Below the pieces are notes generated by a model. The model had not been told where the DNA came from. It did not search any database and saw nothing but the letters and a program-made list of their open reading frames with translations. This document shows, piece after piece, positions 8,902 through 16,697 of a DNA stretch of 64,000 nt. The first letter of the stretch is position 1. Every line of letters starts with the position of its first letter. Source of the stretch: Arcicella sp034931005 (GTDB taxonomy: Bacteria > Bacteroidota > Bacteroidia > Cytophagales > Spirosomataceae); contig NZ_JAYGIN010000001.1 in NCBI RefSeq assembly GCF_034931005.1, positions 186,001 through 250,000 on the forward strand, in the 5' to 3' direction. Position numbers and translations under genes: made by a program.

Positions 8902-9449
8902 AACTTGGAATTATTTGTGAAGGAGAAAGTGAAACCATCATTTTCAATTCTCTTAGTTTTATATCTTTTTTACAAACAATGAATCTTGAATTAGTAGCGG
9001 TACAAGAAACTGGCTCAAAAAATCAATTTTATGAAGAGCGAATAAACTCGCATCGACAAATTTTAATTGATAAAGGTGCAACCCACATTTTAACTTTATT
9101 AGATTTAGATAAAGATGGATGTATAACCATCACCAAACAAAAACTGTCAGTTTTTACTAATCAAGAGATTGTTGTTGCAGTCAAAGAGTTTGAAAATTGG
9201 TACTTAGCAGATAGTATTGCAATTAGTCATTTTTTAGGAAAAACAATCAATGTAGATTATCCCGAAAATTATGATGAACCAATTGATGAAATGATAAGAT
9301 TAAAAGGGTTTTCTTTTGCAAAGAGTAAACCAAGACTCGCAAGAAAAATGCTTAAAGCTGGCTTCTCAATCCAAAATGCCGCTAATCACCCCAATTGCCC
9401 AAGTGCTAAATATTTTTTAACCAAGTTACAATCAATCGCAAATAATTGA
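8895..9449 (+). CDS. TOPRIM-like DUF4276-type protein, partner of the upstream ATPase
   Basis: A 184-residue protein starting MVKLGIICEGESE. It has the Glu-rich first motif (E9-G-E11-S-E13), a D-x-D segment L-L-D-L-D-K-D-G near 68-75 and V-K-E-F-E-N-W-Y-L-A-D. That layout is the TOPRIM-related fold of DUF4276, RloB and OLD C-terminal nuclease domains, which suggests Mg-dependent nuclease or toxin activity. The ATG at 8895 overlaps the end of the ATPase gene (stop 8899-8901). An earlier in-frame ATG at 8862 lies within the ATPase and lacks family support. I infer an effector/sensor pair; the function of this exact pair is unproven. Confidence 0.8.
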   Translation: MVKLGIICEGESETIIFNSLSFISFLQTMNLELVAVQETGSKNQFYEERINSHRQILIDKGATHILTLLDLDKDGCITITKQKLSVFTNQEIVVAVKEFENWYLADSIAISHFLGKTINVDYPENYDEPIDEMIRLKGFSFAKSKPRLARKMLKAGFSIQNAANHPNCPSAKYFLTKLQSIANN

Positions 9450-9463
9450 AATTTAATATTTTA

Positions 9464-10423
9464 ATGAAAAAATATACATTCACAGAAAAAAAAGATACTC
9501 GTTCTGGTTTCGGAGCAGGTATGCAGGTTTTAGGTCAAACTAATCCAAACGTTGTAGCTCTTTGTGCTGACTTAATTGGCTCATTGAAGTTAGACGCATT
9601 TATTAAAGAAAATCCAGAGCGTTTTTTCCAAACTGGTATCGCTGAAGCAAACATGATTTGTATTGCTGCGGGTTTGACTATCGGTGGAAAAATTCCTTTT
9701 GCCACTACTTTTGCCAATTTCGGAACAGGTCGTGTTTATGACCAAATTCGTCAATCTGTTGCTTATTCAGACAAAAATGTTAAAATTGCTTGTTCTCACG
9801 CAGGTTTAACTTTAGGTGAAGATGGAGCAACTCACCAAATCTTGGAAGATTTAGGATTAATGAAAATGCTTCCAGGTATGACAGTTATCAACCCTTGCGA
9901 CTATAACCAAACTAAAGCGGCTACCATTGCCGTTGCTGAACACGTTGGTCCAGTTTATTTACGTTTTGGTCGTCCAGTTGTACCTATTTTTACTGCTCCA
10001 GACCAAGAATTTATCATTGGAAAAGCTTGGACTGTGAACGAAGGAAAAGATGTAAGTATCTTTGCCACAGGGCATTTAGTTTGGGAAGCCATCTTAGCAG
10101 GTGAAATTTTAGCAGAAAAAGGAATCGACGCTGAAATTATTAATATCCACACTATTAAACCTTTGGACGAAGAAGCTGTCTTAGCTTCAGTACGTAAAAC
10201 TGGTTGTGCTGTTTCAGCAGAGGAACATCAAATTGCAGGTGGCTTAGGTGATTCAATCGCTCAAGTATTAATCAAAAAACACCTTGCTCCATTAGAATAT
10301 GTTGGGGTTGAAGATTCTTTCGGAGAATCAGGAACTCCTGCTCAATTAATGGAAAAATATGGTTTAAATGCTGCTTCTATTGTTGAAAAAGCAATGAAAG
10401 CAATCGCACGTAAGAATTCTTAA
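9464..10423 (+). CDS. Transketolase, C-terminal (pyrimidine-binding) subunit
   Basis: The second half of the split transketolase, 319 residues. F-Q-T-G-I-A-E61-A-N-M contains the catalytic glutamate that activates TPP. The protein continues through the pyrimidine-binding domain (G-E-D-G-A-T-H-Q) and the C-terminal transketolase domain with E-E-H-Q-I-A-G-G-L-G. The upstream TTG at 9446 overlaps the end of the TOPRIM gene; the ATG at 9464 gives the expected N-terminus MKKYTFTEKKDTRSGFG. A strong terminator follows at 10442-10478. It pairs functionally with the N-terminal half at 7007-7864. Confidence 0.93.
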   Translation: MKKYTFTEKKDTRSGFGAGMQVLGQTNPNVVALCADLIGSLKLDAFIKENPERFFQTGIAEANMICIAAGLTIGGKIPFATTFANFGTGRVYDQIRQSVAYSDKNVKIACSHAGLTLGEDGATHQILEDLGLMKMLPGMTVINPCDYNQTKAATIAVAEHVGPVYLRFGRPVVPIFTAPDQEFIIGKAWTVNEGKDVSIFATGHLVWEAILAGEILAEKGIDAEIINIHTIKPLDEEAVLASVRKTGCAVSAEEHQIAGGLGDSIAQVLIKKHLAPLEYVGVEDSFGESGTPAQLMEKYGLNAASIVEKAMKAIARKNS

Positions 10424-10441
10424 TTTTTTGATTGTGAGTAT

Positions 10442-10481
10442 AAAACTCCGCAAGAATGAAGAATTCTTGCGGAGTTTTTTT
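10442..10481 (+). terminator. Intrinsic terminator after the transketolase locus
   Basis: A perfect 16-bp inverted repeat (AAAACTCCGCAAGAAT at 10442-10457 and its complement at 10463-10478) followed by T residues, 19 bp after the transketolase stop codon. Confidence 0.9.
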
Positions 10482-10535
10482 GTAGGACAGGTTTCTAACC
10501 TGTCTGGTTAACAACAGGTTAGAAACCTGTCCTAC
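10482..10535. repeat. REP-like perfect palindrome (GTAGGACAGGTTTCTAACC family)
   Basis: Two perfectly complementary 22-bp arms (10482-10503 and 10514-10535) with a 10-bp loop, directly after the transketolase terminator and 10 bp before the sigma-factor ATG. It is not followed by a T tract on the plus strand, so it is probably a dispersed REP-type palindrome rather than a second terminator. It could act on the 5' UTR of the sigma-factor mRNA. Confidence 0.8.
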
Positions 10536-10545
10536 TTAATTCTGA

Positions 10546-11106
10546 ATGACCGATAAACAATTAACTGATTCAGAAATATTAGCAAAATTTGCAGTTGCAG
10601 AAACTCGAAACTTTGCCTTCAACCAACTGGTAAGAATTTACCAGCAAAAACTCTATTGGCATATTCGAAAAATGGTTATTGACCACGACGATGCCGACGA
10701 TTTAACCCAAGAAACTTTCATTAAAGCATGGAAAGGTTTAGAAAATTTCAAAGGAGAATCACAATTATTTACGTGGCTTTACCGAATTGCCACCAACGAA
10801 TCATTAAACCACTTGGCAAAGAAAAAAAGACGCTTTTTTCTGCCTATCAACGATATTACTGAAGAATTATCTAATAAATTGGAAGATTCTGATATGATTT
10901 CAGGTGATGAAATTCAACTGAAATTACAAAAAGCTCTATTGACTTTACCTGACAAACAACGTTTGGTTTTCAATATGAAATATTATGATGAGATGAAATA
11001 TGAAGAAATAGCCGAAATTACAGGCACCTCAGTGGGTGCATTGAAAGCATCTTATCACTTAGCAGTCAAAAAAGTTGAAGAACATTTAAAAAATTCACCT
11101 TTTTAA
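10546..11106 (+). CDS. ECF-type RNA polymerase sigma factor
   Basis: A 186-residue sigma-70-family ECF factor. Region 2 (about residues 25-95) includes D-D-A-D-D-L-T-Q-E-T-F-I-K-A-W and F-T-W-L-Y-R-I-A-T-N, the -10 binding and melting helices. Region 4 (about 130-180) includes L-P-D-K-Q-R-L-V-F and an E-I-A-E-I-T-G-T-S-V-G-A-L-K helix-turn-helix. It is followed by a small membrane protein and a Spy-like periplasmic protein on the same strand. In Bacteroidota that order usually marks an envelope-stress ECF module, so the downstream membrane protein is its candidate regulator. Confidence 0.93.
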   Translation: MTDKQLTDSEILAKFAVAETRNFAFNQLVRIYQQKLYWHIRKMVIDHDDADDLTQETFIKAWKGLENFKGESQLFTWLYRIATNESLNHLAKKKRRFFLPINDITEELSNKLEDSDMISGDEIQLKLQKALLTLPDKQRLVFNMKYYDEMKYEEIAEITGTSVGALKASYHLAVKKVEEHLKNSPF

Positions 11107-11310
11107 ACATTCCATTAAACCTTTTAGATTTAAGATTATCAAAGAGTTAGATTAATATATAAGTACAAATGACAATATCAGATTGTCGATTTATAAATAA
11201 AATGCAAATTGAACATTTACCAGTTTTCAAGCATATCTATTTATAAATAAAAAATTAAAGCCACTGCAATGATAGAATTTATATTTCTTTCTAAGTATAT
11301 GGTTCAAAAG

Positions 11311-11748
11311 ATGAAAAACGAGAAATTTGATTTAGAAAACTTACCACGAAAAAATATTTTCAAAGTACCTGACAACTACTTTGATGAGCTTCCAATGCGT
11401 GTACAAGCTCAGACTTCTGGAAAATCGAAAACTATTCCTTTGGTTTCGTGGTCTAAACAAAGAACTTGGGCAAGTATTGCCGCTTGTTCAACAATTGCAA
11501 TTTTAGGGTATTTTACCTTAATGCCAAAGCAAGATTCTTTGGGTAATGAAGCACTTTCAGGCGTTCAGAATACAGAAATTGTTAATTATTTAATCCAAGA
11601 AAATCTAAATCAAACCGACGTAGCAGAACAGTTTGAAAATAATAAAAGTGCCAAATTTCAAGATTCTGACTTGTTAGACAATTTAAAAGTTAGCGATAAA
11701 GATATTTTGCAAAGCATTGATATAGACAATATCCAAGAGGAAATTTAA
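11311..11748 (+). CDS. Single-span membrane protein of the ECF module (possible anti-sigma regulator)
   Basis: A 145-residue protein with no enzymatic motif. The cytoplasmic N-terminus begins MKNEKFDLENLPRKNIFKVPDNYFDELP, a motif common to proteins encoded behind Bacteroidota ECF sigma genes. One transmembrane helix spans about residues 52-71, followed by an acidic C-terminal region. Upstream in-frame starts at 11269 and 11299 exist, but the ATG at 11311 gives the conserved N-terminus. Position and topology suggest it senses or tethers the sigma factor. I see no zinc-binding anti-sigma motif, so the role is inferred. Confidence 0.7.
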   Translation: MKNEKFDLENLPRKNIFKVPDNYFDELPMRVQAQTSGKSKTIPLVSWSKQRTWASIAACSTIAILGYFTLMPKQDSLGNEALSGVQNTEIVNYLIQENLNQTDVAEQFENNKSAKFQDSDLLDNLKVSDKDILQSIDIDNIQEEI

Positions 11749-11768
11749 CCACCTTACAAATAGAAAAC

Positions 11769-12224
11769 ATGAGAAAGTTAAGTATTTTAGTTATTTTAAT
11801 AACCTTTGCTTCAATATCAAATATTAAAGCACAAGATGAACAATTAAGAGGTAAAGAAAAGATTAAAGCCGCCAAAGTTGGTTTAATTACAAATCGTTTG
11901 AGTTTGACAGAAGAACAAGCCAAAGGATTTTGGGCTATTTATGACGAATTTGATAGAAAACGCTCTGATATCAGAAAAAATATACGCCAAATGACCGCAG
12001 AAAGTAGAAATATTACGACTACTGACGATAAAATTTTAGCGGATTTAAAAGAAGTTTTGAGTTTAAAACAAAAAGAAGTTGACTTAGAAAAAGAGTATTT
12101 AAGCAAGTTTTTGAAAGTTATCAATATTCGTCAAATCTCCGAATTATATAAAACAGAGCAACTATTTAATCAAATGCTGGTTAAGAAACTAAATAAAGCA
12201 TCTGATAAATTTTATAAAGAGTAA
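11769..12224 (+). CDS. Spy/CpxP-like periplasmic protein (ECF-module sensor type)
   Basis: A 151-residue exported, helical, highly charged protein. The signal peptide MRKLSILVILITFASISNIKAQ is followed by a region with L-T-E-E-Q-A-K-G-F-W-A-I-Y-D-E-F, which resembles the L-T-x-x-Q repeats of Spy/CpxP and is often annotated in Flavobacteriia as a sensor of an ECF sigma factor. It probably forms an alpha-helical periplasmic chaperone or stress sensor. It starts 20 bp after the membrane protein gene, consistent with one operon, and ends at a terminator. Confidence 0.75.
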   Translation: MRKLSILVILITFASISNIKAQDEQLRGKEKIKAAKVGLITNRLSLTEEQAKGFWAIYDEFDRKRSDIRKNIRQMTAESRNITTTDDKILADLKEVLSLKQKEVDLEKEYLSKFLKVINIRQISELYKTEQLFNQMLVKKLNKASDKFYKE

Positions 12225-12242
12225 TTGCTGACCCATTTTCTC

Positions 12243-12277
12243 AAAACCTTTCTAAGTAAATTAGGAAGGTTTTTTTA
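12243..12277 (+). terminator. Intrinsic terminator of the ECF sigma operon
   Basis: Arms AAAACCTTTCTAA and TTAGGAAGGTTTT (one G-T pair) around GTAAA, followed by a T tract. Confidence 0.85.
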
Positions 12278-12314
12278 TTTCAAAACAATCAATTCAGACC
12301 AATAGTGATACATT

Positions 12315-12473
12315 ACAACTATCTACCATTTGTCGCAGAATAAAATTAGATTACGGATTGTACTGATTTAACAGATTGGCATGAAAATCATAACTCCATT
12401 AGGGGGATTAATCTGTTTTATCCGTCTTATCTGTAACCCAATATTGTCTTGCGACGAACAGTCGATAATTCCG
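12315..12473. repeat. 160-bp MITE-like palindromic repeat, copy A
   Basis: A diverged copy of the repeat family also seen at 28537, 40967 and 44889. The left end reads AACTATCTACCATTTGTCGC and AGAATAAAATTAG. The right end reads TATTGTCTTGCGACGAACAG and GATAATTCCG, the near inverse complement of the left end. The centre is replaced or diverged compared with copies B and C. It carries no ORF. Confidence 0.8.
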
Positions 12474-12613
12474 TTTTATTTTACTAAAACTGAGGTTTAA
12501 AAATTTCAATTCGGTAGAAATGAGGACTCAAATTAATTTTCTCAGTTTGAAACTTGTAAGAACTTTAAATTCCTGTAATTTGCGAAACAATCTGTAATTC
12601 GATTATTAATCTC

Positions 12614-13210
12614 GTGAAGAAACCCAACCACACATCGCCAGAAGAAGCAATTCCGTTTTTAGAATTTTCCAACAATTTACATCCACTTACAGAAGCTATT
12701 TCTCAATTTCTTATTAAAAATACTTACCCCAAAAATGTCAAGAAAGGTAAAATATTGCATAAAGCAGGAGAAATTTGCACAAATATGTACTTTGTAAAAA
12801 AAGGAGTTCTGAGAGGGTATGTAAACGATGAAAGTCGAGAAATAACCACTTGGATAACAGCAGATGGAGAATTAGTATCGGCAATTTGTAGTTTTATTTT
12901 ACAAATACCAACCCATGAGAATATTCAAACACTGGAAGATTGCGAACTGATTTCTCTTAGTAAAGTTGATTTAGAGCGACTTTATGTAAAACATCCCTCA
13001 TTTAATATTACTGTCAGAAAACTCACCGAAATCTATTATATGCACGCTGAACATCGTGCATATATCGTTAGACTGAAAAATGCTGAGCAAAAATATCAAC
13101 TCTTTTTAAAACAATATGGACATTTAGCAAATAGAGTTCCTGTGAAACATATTGCATCATTTTTAGGTATAACCCTCGAAACATTGAGTAGATTACGAGC
13201 AAAAAGATAA
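12614..13210 (+). CDS. Crp/Fnr-family transcriptional regulator
   Basis: A 198-residue regulator with a GTG start. An N-terminal cyclic-nucleotide-binding-type beta barrel includes K-G-K-I-L-H-K-A-G-E-I-C and V-K-K-G-V-L-R-G-Y. A C-terminal winged helix ends V-P-V-K-H-I-A-S-F-L-G-I-T-L-E-T-L-S-R-L-R. The effector is unknown: many Bacteroidota relatives lack the residues needed to bind cAMP, and I see no cysteine cluster for Fe-S. It is a single-gene unit with no obvious target beside it. The second Crp-family gene in this window (53223) has the same architecture. Confidence 0.88.
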   Translation: MKKPNHTSPEEAIPFLEFSNNLHPLTEAISQFLIKNTYPKNVKKGKILHKAGEICTNMYFVKKGVLRGYVNDESREITTWITADGELVSAICSFILQIPTHENIQTLEDCELISLSKVDLERLYVKHPSFNITVRKLTEIYYMHAEHRAYIVRLKNAEQKYQLFLKQYGHLANRVPVKHIASFLGITLETLSRLRAKR

Positions 13211-13523
13211 ATTATCTCAACTGTTTGTATAATTATTGAAAAATAAATATTGACATATATCAATAAATGCAGAGAATATTACGCTAAAATATTAGAAAAA
13301 GAACATACAATCAACTCATAAACAAACACTTACACTCAAACAATCATAAACAACCTAATTTAGTATGACTTAGGGTAAGGCTTTAGAAACTACAAATATT
13401 TTATATTTTTGTGACTGATGTTTAAAATAATTTTTAGCATTCAGCTAACACACTAAATTTATGATTGCCTAAAAAGTAGTATTTTCGCCAATTGAAAATA
13501 CTACTTTTTAAGTTTTAGAATCC
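13211..13523. other. Gene-less stretch between convergent regulator genes
   Basis: No ORF with family features. It holds AT-rich sequence and, at its right end, the terminator of the DeoR gene (13471-13509). Nothing else stands out. Confidence 0.6.
13471..13509 (-). terminator. Intrinsic terminator of the DeoR-family gene
   Basis: Perfect 15-bp arms (AAAAAGTAGTATTTT and its complement AAAATACTACTTTTT) with a 9-nt loop, 15 bp beyond the DeoR stop codon. The A/T flanks allow termination on either strand. Confidence 0.85.
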
Positions 13524-14273
13524 TTATAATATCACTACGCCTTTTGCTTTATAATCGGTAAGTTGTATATCTAAAATGGTATCATCTACCAACATCACAT
13601 CTATTTCTTGATAGCCACATACTACATAGCTTTCGGCAGTATTTAACTTATCTGCTGTAATTAAAGCTACTACTTTTTCTGAAACTTCTACCATTTTCCG
13701 TTTTACTACACTTTCGCCCCAATCTGGCATTGTTACTCCAATTTGGTGGTGCATTCCACATACACCCAAAAGGAAAACATCTGCTCTTATTTTACTCAAA
13801 AGCTCTGTCACTTCTGAACCATAAGTATTTTGGGCATCTTTAAAAACCTTCCCTCCCAACAAAAATAAATCTATATTTGGGTGTTCACACAGAATTTGGG
13901 CAATAGGAATACTGGTTGTAAAAACCGTAGCTTTCAAATCTGGAGACATCAAACGGGCAACCTCCATATTAGTAGAACCGTTATCCATCAAAATAACTTG
14001 TCCATCCTCAAAAAATTGTTGTGCTTTACTCGCCAAAACCAATTTCTCTTCATGGGCAATATTTATTCTTTCAGATAATTTATAGGGACTCGGAGATTTT
14101 GGAATGGCACCACCGTGTACTTTTTTCAAAAGTCCATTCTCAGCCAATTCATTCAAATCACGACGAATGGTATCATCCGATACATTTAATATTTCTGCTA
14201 ATCGAACAGAAGATACCCGTTGGTCGGTTTCCAACATTTTTAAGATAATCTGCAAACGTTCTTCTCTGAGCAT
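13524..14273 (-). CDS. DeoR/GlpR-family transcriptional regulator
   Basis: A 249-residue repressor. The N-terminal DeoR helix-turn-helix (residues about 1-57) includes S-S-V-R-L-A-E-I-L-N-V-S-D-D-T-I-R-R-D-L-N-E-L. It is followed by G-L-L-K-K-V-H-G-G-A and a sugar-phosphate sensor domain with M-D-N-G-S-T-N-M-E-V-A and a T-A-D-K segment. Members sense phosphorylated sugars. It is divergent from the VOC-nucleotidase-MFS gene series. Inverted TTTCGGTTTT/AAAACCGAAA elements in the 116-bp gap could be its operator. Confidence 0.93.
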   Translation of the reverse strand: MLREERLQIILKMLETDQRVSSVRLAEILNVSDDTIRRDLNELAENGLLKKVHGGAIPKSPSPYKLSERINIAHEEKLVLASKAQQFFEDGQVILMDNGSTNMEVARLMSPDLKATVFTTSIPIAQILCEHPNIDLFLLGGKVFKDAQNTYGSEVTELLSKIRADVFLLGVCGMHHQIGVTMPDWGESVVKRKMVEVSEKVVALITADKLNTAESYVVCGYQEIDVMLVDDTILDIQLTDYKAKGVVIL

Positions 14274-14275
14274 AG

Positions 14276-14385
14276 TTTCGGTTTTTATCGTTTTATTTCA
14301 CACAAATTTAATATAAAATTTGCAATTATGCGTTTTTATTCGGTAAATTTGTTCAATCATTTAACAAAAAGGAATAAAACCGAAA
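14276..14385. promoter_or_regulatory. Candidate DeoR operator pair in the divergent promoter region
   Basis: TTTCGGTTTTTA at 14276-14287 and ATAAAACCGAAA at 14374-14385 are inverted copies of a TTTCGGTTTT core. They sit at the two start-codon-proximal ends of the divergent DeoR/VOC intergenic region. A looped repressor binding two sites is plausible but inferred. Confidence 0.4.
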
Positions 14386-14389
14386 TAAC

Positions 14390-14779
14390 GTGCAAATAGA
14401 ACATATTGCCATTTGGACAAAACAGTTGGAAATTTTGAAAGATTTTTACGTAAAATATTTCAAAGCTTCAGCAAATGAAAAATATCATAATCCTAAAAAA
14501 AGCTTCTCTTCGTATTTCTTATCATTTGAAAATGGTTGTCGATTAGAACTTATGGAAAAAGAGGGAATTCCTGCTAATATCAATAATATTTACGATGAAT
14601 ATACAGGGTTAATTCATTTTGCGATTTCGGTAGGAAGCAAAGAAAAAGTTAATGAAATCACCGAAATATTTAGAAATGATGGTTTTGAAATTATAGGCGA
14701 ACCACGCACCACTGGCGACGGATATTATGAAAGTGTAATTCTTGACCCAGACAAAAACAGAATTGAAATAACTATTTAA
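14390..14779 (+). CDS. Glyoxalase/VOC superfamily protein
   Basis: A 129-residue single-module vicinal-oxygen-chelate protein with a GTG start and N-terminus M-Q-I-E-H-I-A-I-W-T-K. His and Glu residues (H5, the E in C-R-L-E-L-M near 48-52, H near 66-70, E in N-R-I-E-I-T at the C-terminus) sit at the positions where VOC enzymes place metal ligands. The reaction is unknown. It leads a tight series with the deoxyribonucleotidase (10-bp gap) and an MFS transporter, so it may belong to a small catabolic or detoxification unit under the divergent DeoR regulator. Confidence 0.88.
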   Translation: MQIEHIAIWTKQLEILKDFYVKYFKASANEKYHNPKKSFSSYFLSFENGCRLELMEKEGIPANINNIYDEYTGLIHFAISVGSKEKVNEITEIFRNDGFEIIGEPRTTGDGYYESVILDPDKNRIEITI

Positions 14780-14789
14780 AAGTAAAATT

Positions 14790-15314
14790 ATGCAAAGATT
14801 ATTAATTGATATGGATGACGTAATGGCAGATACAAGCCAAAAAATCATCAACATGGTAAACGAAACATTTGGTACAACTTACACCAAAGAAATGTTAATT
14901 TCTGACCCAAAAATTAAAGAGGAATACCAAGCAAAATACCTCACTCAAAGACATAGATTATGGGACAAAGGATTTTTTAGAGATATTCCTTTAATGCCTG
15001 ATGCTCAAGAAGTTATTGGAGAATTATATAAAAAATATGAAATTTTCATTGTTTCTGCCGCAACCGAATTTCCAAATTCAATGTCAGAAAAATTAGAATG
15101 GTTGGAAGATTATTTTCCATACATTGGTTGGAGTCATACCGTTTTTTGTGGTCATAAATGGATGATTAAAGCTGATTATATAATTGACGACCACGAAAAA
15201 AACTTGATTAACTTTACAGGAAAAGGTTTACTTTTTGATGCTCCTCACAATCAACACATAGTTGATTTTCAACGAGTTAATTCTTGGAAACACATCGAAA
15301 CGATTTTACTATAA
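14790..15314 (+). CDS. 5'(3')-deoxyribonucleotidase-like HAD phosphatase
   Basis: A 174-residue HAD-superfamily protein similar to the 5' nucleotidase, deoxy (pyrimidine), cytosolic type C family, which dephosphorylates dNMPs. Motif I is L-I-D7-M-D9-D-V-M-A-D with nucleophile Asp7 and acid/base Asp9. Motif II lies around F-I-V-S-A-A-T-E-F. The C-terminal D-Y-I-I-D-D-H-E segment carries the metal-binding aspartates (motif IV). It is probably cotranscribed with the VOC gene. Its link to a DeoR regulator and a transporter hints at nucleoside or sugar metabolism, but this is inference. Confidence 0.88.
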   Translation: MQRLLIDMDDVMADTSQKIINMVNETFGTTYTKEMLISDPKIKEEYQAKYLTQRHRLWDKGFFRDIPLMPDAQEVIGELYKKYEIFIVSAATEFPNSMSEKLEWLEDYFPYIGWSHTVFCGHKWMIKADYIIDDHEKNLINFTGKGLLFDAPHNQHIVDFQRVNSWKHIETILL

Positions 15315-16474
15315 TCCATTCTCCATTGGAAAACATAACCATTAATTCAGATAATGGGCGAAATGCCCGAATTGCCACAAATACGCTTTTTTTCCTTTGC
15401 GGAATAAGTTTTGCCTCTTGGGCATCAAGAATTCCAGATGTAAAAGAGTTTTTACAACTCAGCGATGCCGCTTTAGGCTCGGTTTTATTTGCCATGCCAA
15501 TTGGTAGTTTGACGGCATTGCCAGTTTCTGGAATCATTATTGAAAAATTTGGCAGTAGAAATATCACCATTTTCTCATTAATATTCTATGTTATTGCCCT
15601 TCCAATTCTTGGACTTGCTCAGGTGCCTTATGTGTTGGCAATCGGCTTGTTTATTTTTGGTTTTGGCAGTGATATGCTCAATATTTCAATGAATGTTCAA
15701 GCCGTAAATGTAGAAAAAATCTTAAAACGCTCAATCATGTCGTCTTTCCATGCGGTATTTAGCACAGGTTTTATGATTGGTGCCGCATTAGGGGGATTGA
15801 TAGCAAATCAAGGTATTTCACCTTTTCTACATTTAACCACCATTTCGATTATTGATATAATATTGGGTATTGTTGTATATCGTTTTTTAGTAGCCCAAGA
15901 CCAAAAATCATCTGAATCTCAACCACTTTTTGCCATTCCAGACAAAGGTTTAATGCTCTTAGGAATTATCGCTTTTTGTGGAATGTTATCAGAAGGTGCA
16001 ATGGCGGATTGGAGTGTATTATACTATAAACAAGTGCTAAATAATCCGCAAGGATACGCAACGGCAGGCTTTACTGCATTTTCGATTCTCATGGTTGTGG
16101 GCAGAGTTTTTGGAGATAAAATAGTACACACAATTGGTCTACGTAAAACATTGTTAATCAATTGCTTAATTGTATTTTCAGGTATGTCAATTGCCTTAAT
16201 ATTTCAACATCCAATTTCAGTTGTTATTGGTTTTGGTATCACAGGTTTAGGGCTGTCAACCATTGTTCCACTAATTTATTCTGAAGCTGGACACTCAAAA
16301 ACGATGTCGGCTGGTGTTGCATTAGCGGCAATAACAACCGTTGGTATGGCAGGTTTCTTGATTGGACCAGTATTAATTGGTTATCTTTCAGAATTTTCTT
16401 CTTTAAGAATTGCACTATCATCAATTATGTTTTTGGGATTGTTGGGAGCATTTCTAACGAATAAAATCAAGTAA
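15284..16474 (+). CDS. MFS transporter (sugar/fucose-permease-like)
   Basis: A major facilitator with about 12 transmembrane helices, 396 residues from the ATG at 15284. That start overlaps the nucleotidase by 31 bp. An in-frame TTG at 15326, just past the nucleotidase stop, is an equally credible start. Motifs G-I-S-F-A-S-W-A-S-R-I-P and a loop L-P-V-S-G-I-I-I-E-K-F-G-S-R match the YbjJ/FucP-like branch of MFS exporters and permeases. The substrate cannot be read. Last gene of the DeoR-divergent series; a hairpin with a T tract follows at 16545-16573. Confidence 0.88.
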   Translation: METHRNDFTIIHSPLENITINSDNGRNARIATNTLFFLCGISFASWASRIPDVKEFLQLSDAALGSVLFAMPIGSLTALPVSGIIIEKFGSRNITIFSLIFYVIALPILGLAQVPYVLAIGLFIFGFGSDMLNISMNVQAVNVEKILKRSIMSSFHAVFSTGFMIGAALGGLIANQGISPFLHLTTISIIDIILGIVVYRFLVAQDQKSSESQPLFAIPDKGLMLLGIIAFCGMLSEGAMADWSVLYYKQVLNNPQGYATAGFTAFSILMVVGRVFGDKIVHTIGLRKTLLINCLIVFSGMSIALIFQHPISVVIGFGITGLGLSTIVPLIYSEAGHSKTMSAGVALAAITTVGMAGFLIGPVLIGYLSEFSSLRIALSSIMFLGLLGAFLTNKIK

Positions 16475-16544
16475 AATATAATTTATTTCTCAATGAAGAA
16501 TGCTATTTAAAAGATTAGATGTCTGTTTTTGAAGAAGTTAAGGA

Positions 16545-16573
16545 AGCCGACTCGTAAGAGTTGGCTTTTTTTT
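16545..16573 (+). terminator. Intrinsic terminator after the MFS gene
   Basis: Arms AGCCGACTC and GAGTTGGCT around a GTAA loop, followed by eight T. Confidence 0.85.
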
Positions 16574-16669
16574 ATACACAAAAAAACCGTTTGTCCATCA
16601 AACGGTTTAGTAGTTAAATTATTCAGAAGTATGATTCTATTTTAAATGTTTTTGTTTAAAGACAATTGC

Positions 16670-16697
16670 CTGCGGAGACACCATTGGTCTCCCGCAG
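16670..16697. repeat. GC-rich hairpin in an AT-rich spacer
   Basis: CTGCGGAGAC pairs with GTCTCCCGCAG (one extra C) across a short loop. The composition differs sharply from the flanks, as expected of a dispersed palindromic element. Confidence 0.55.

Larger units (their letters stand above)
12225..12613. other. Gene-less stretch with a terminator and one 160-bp repeat copy
   Basis: No gene is visible. It holds the terminator of the ECF operon (12243-12273), copy A of the 160-bp palindromic repeat (12315-12473) and an AT-rich promoter region for the Crp-family gene. Confidence 0.7.
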
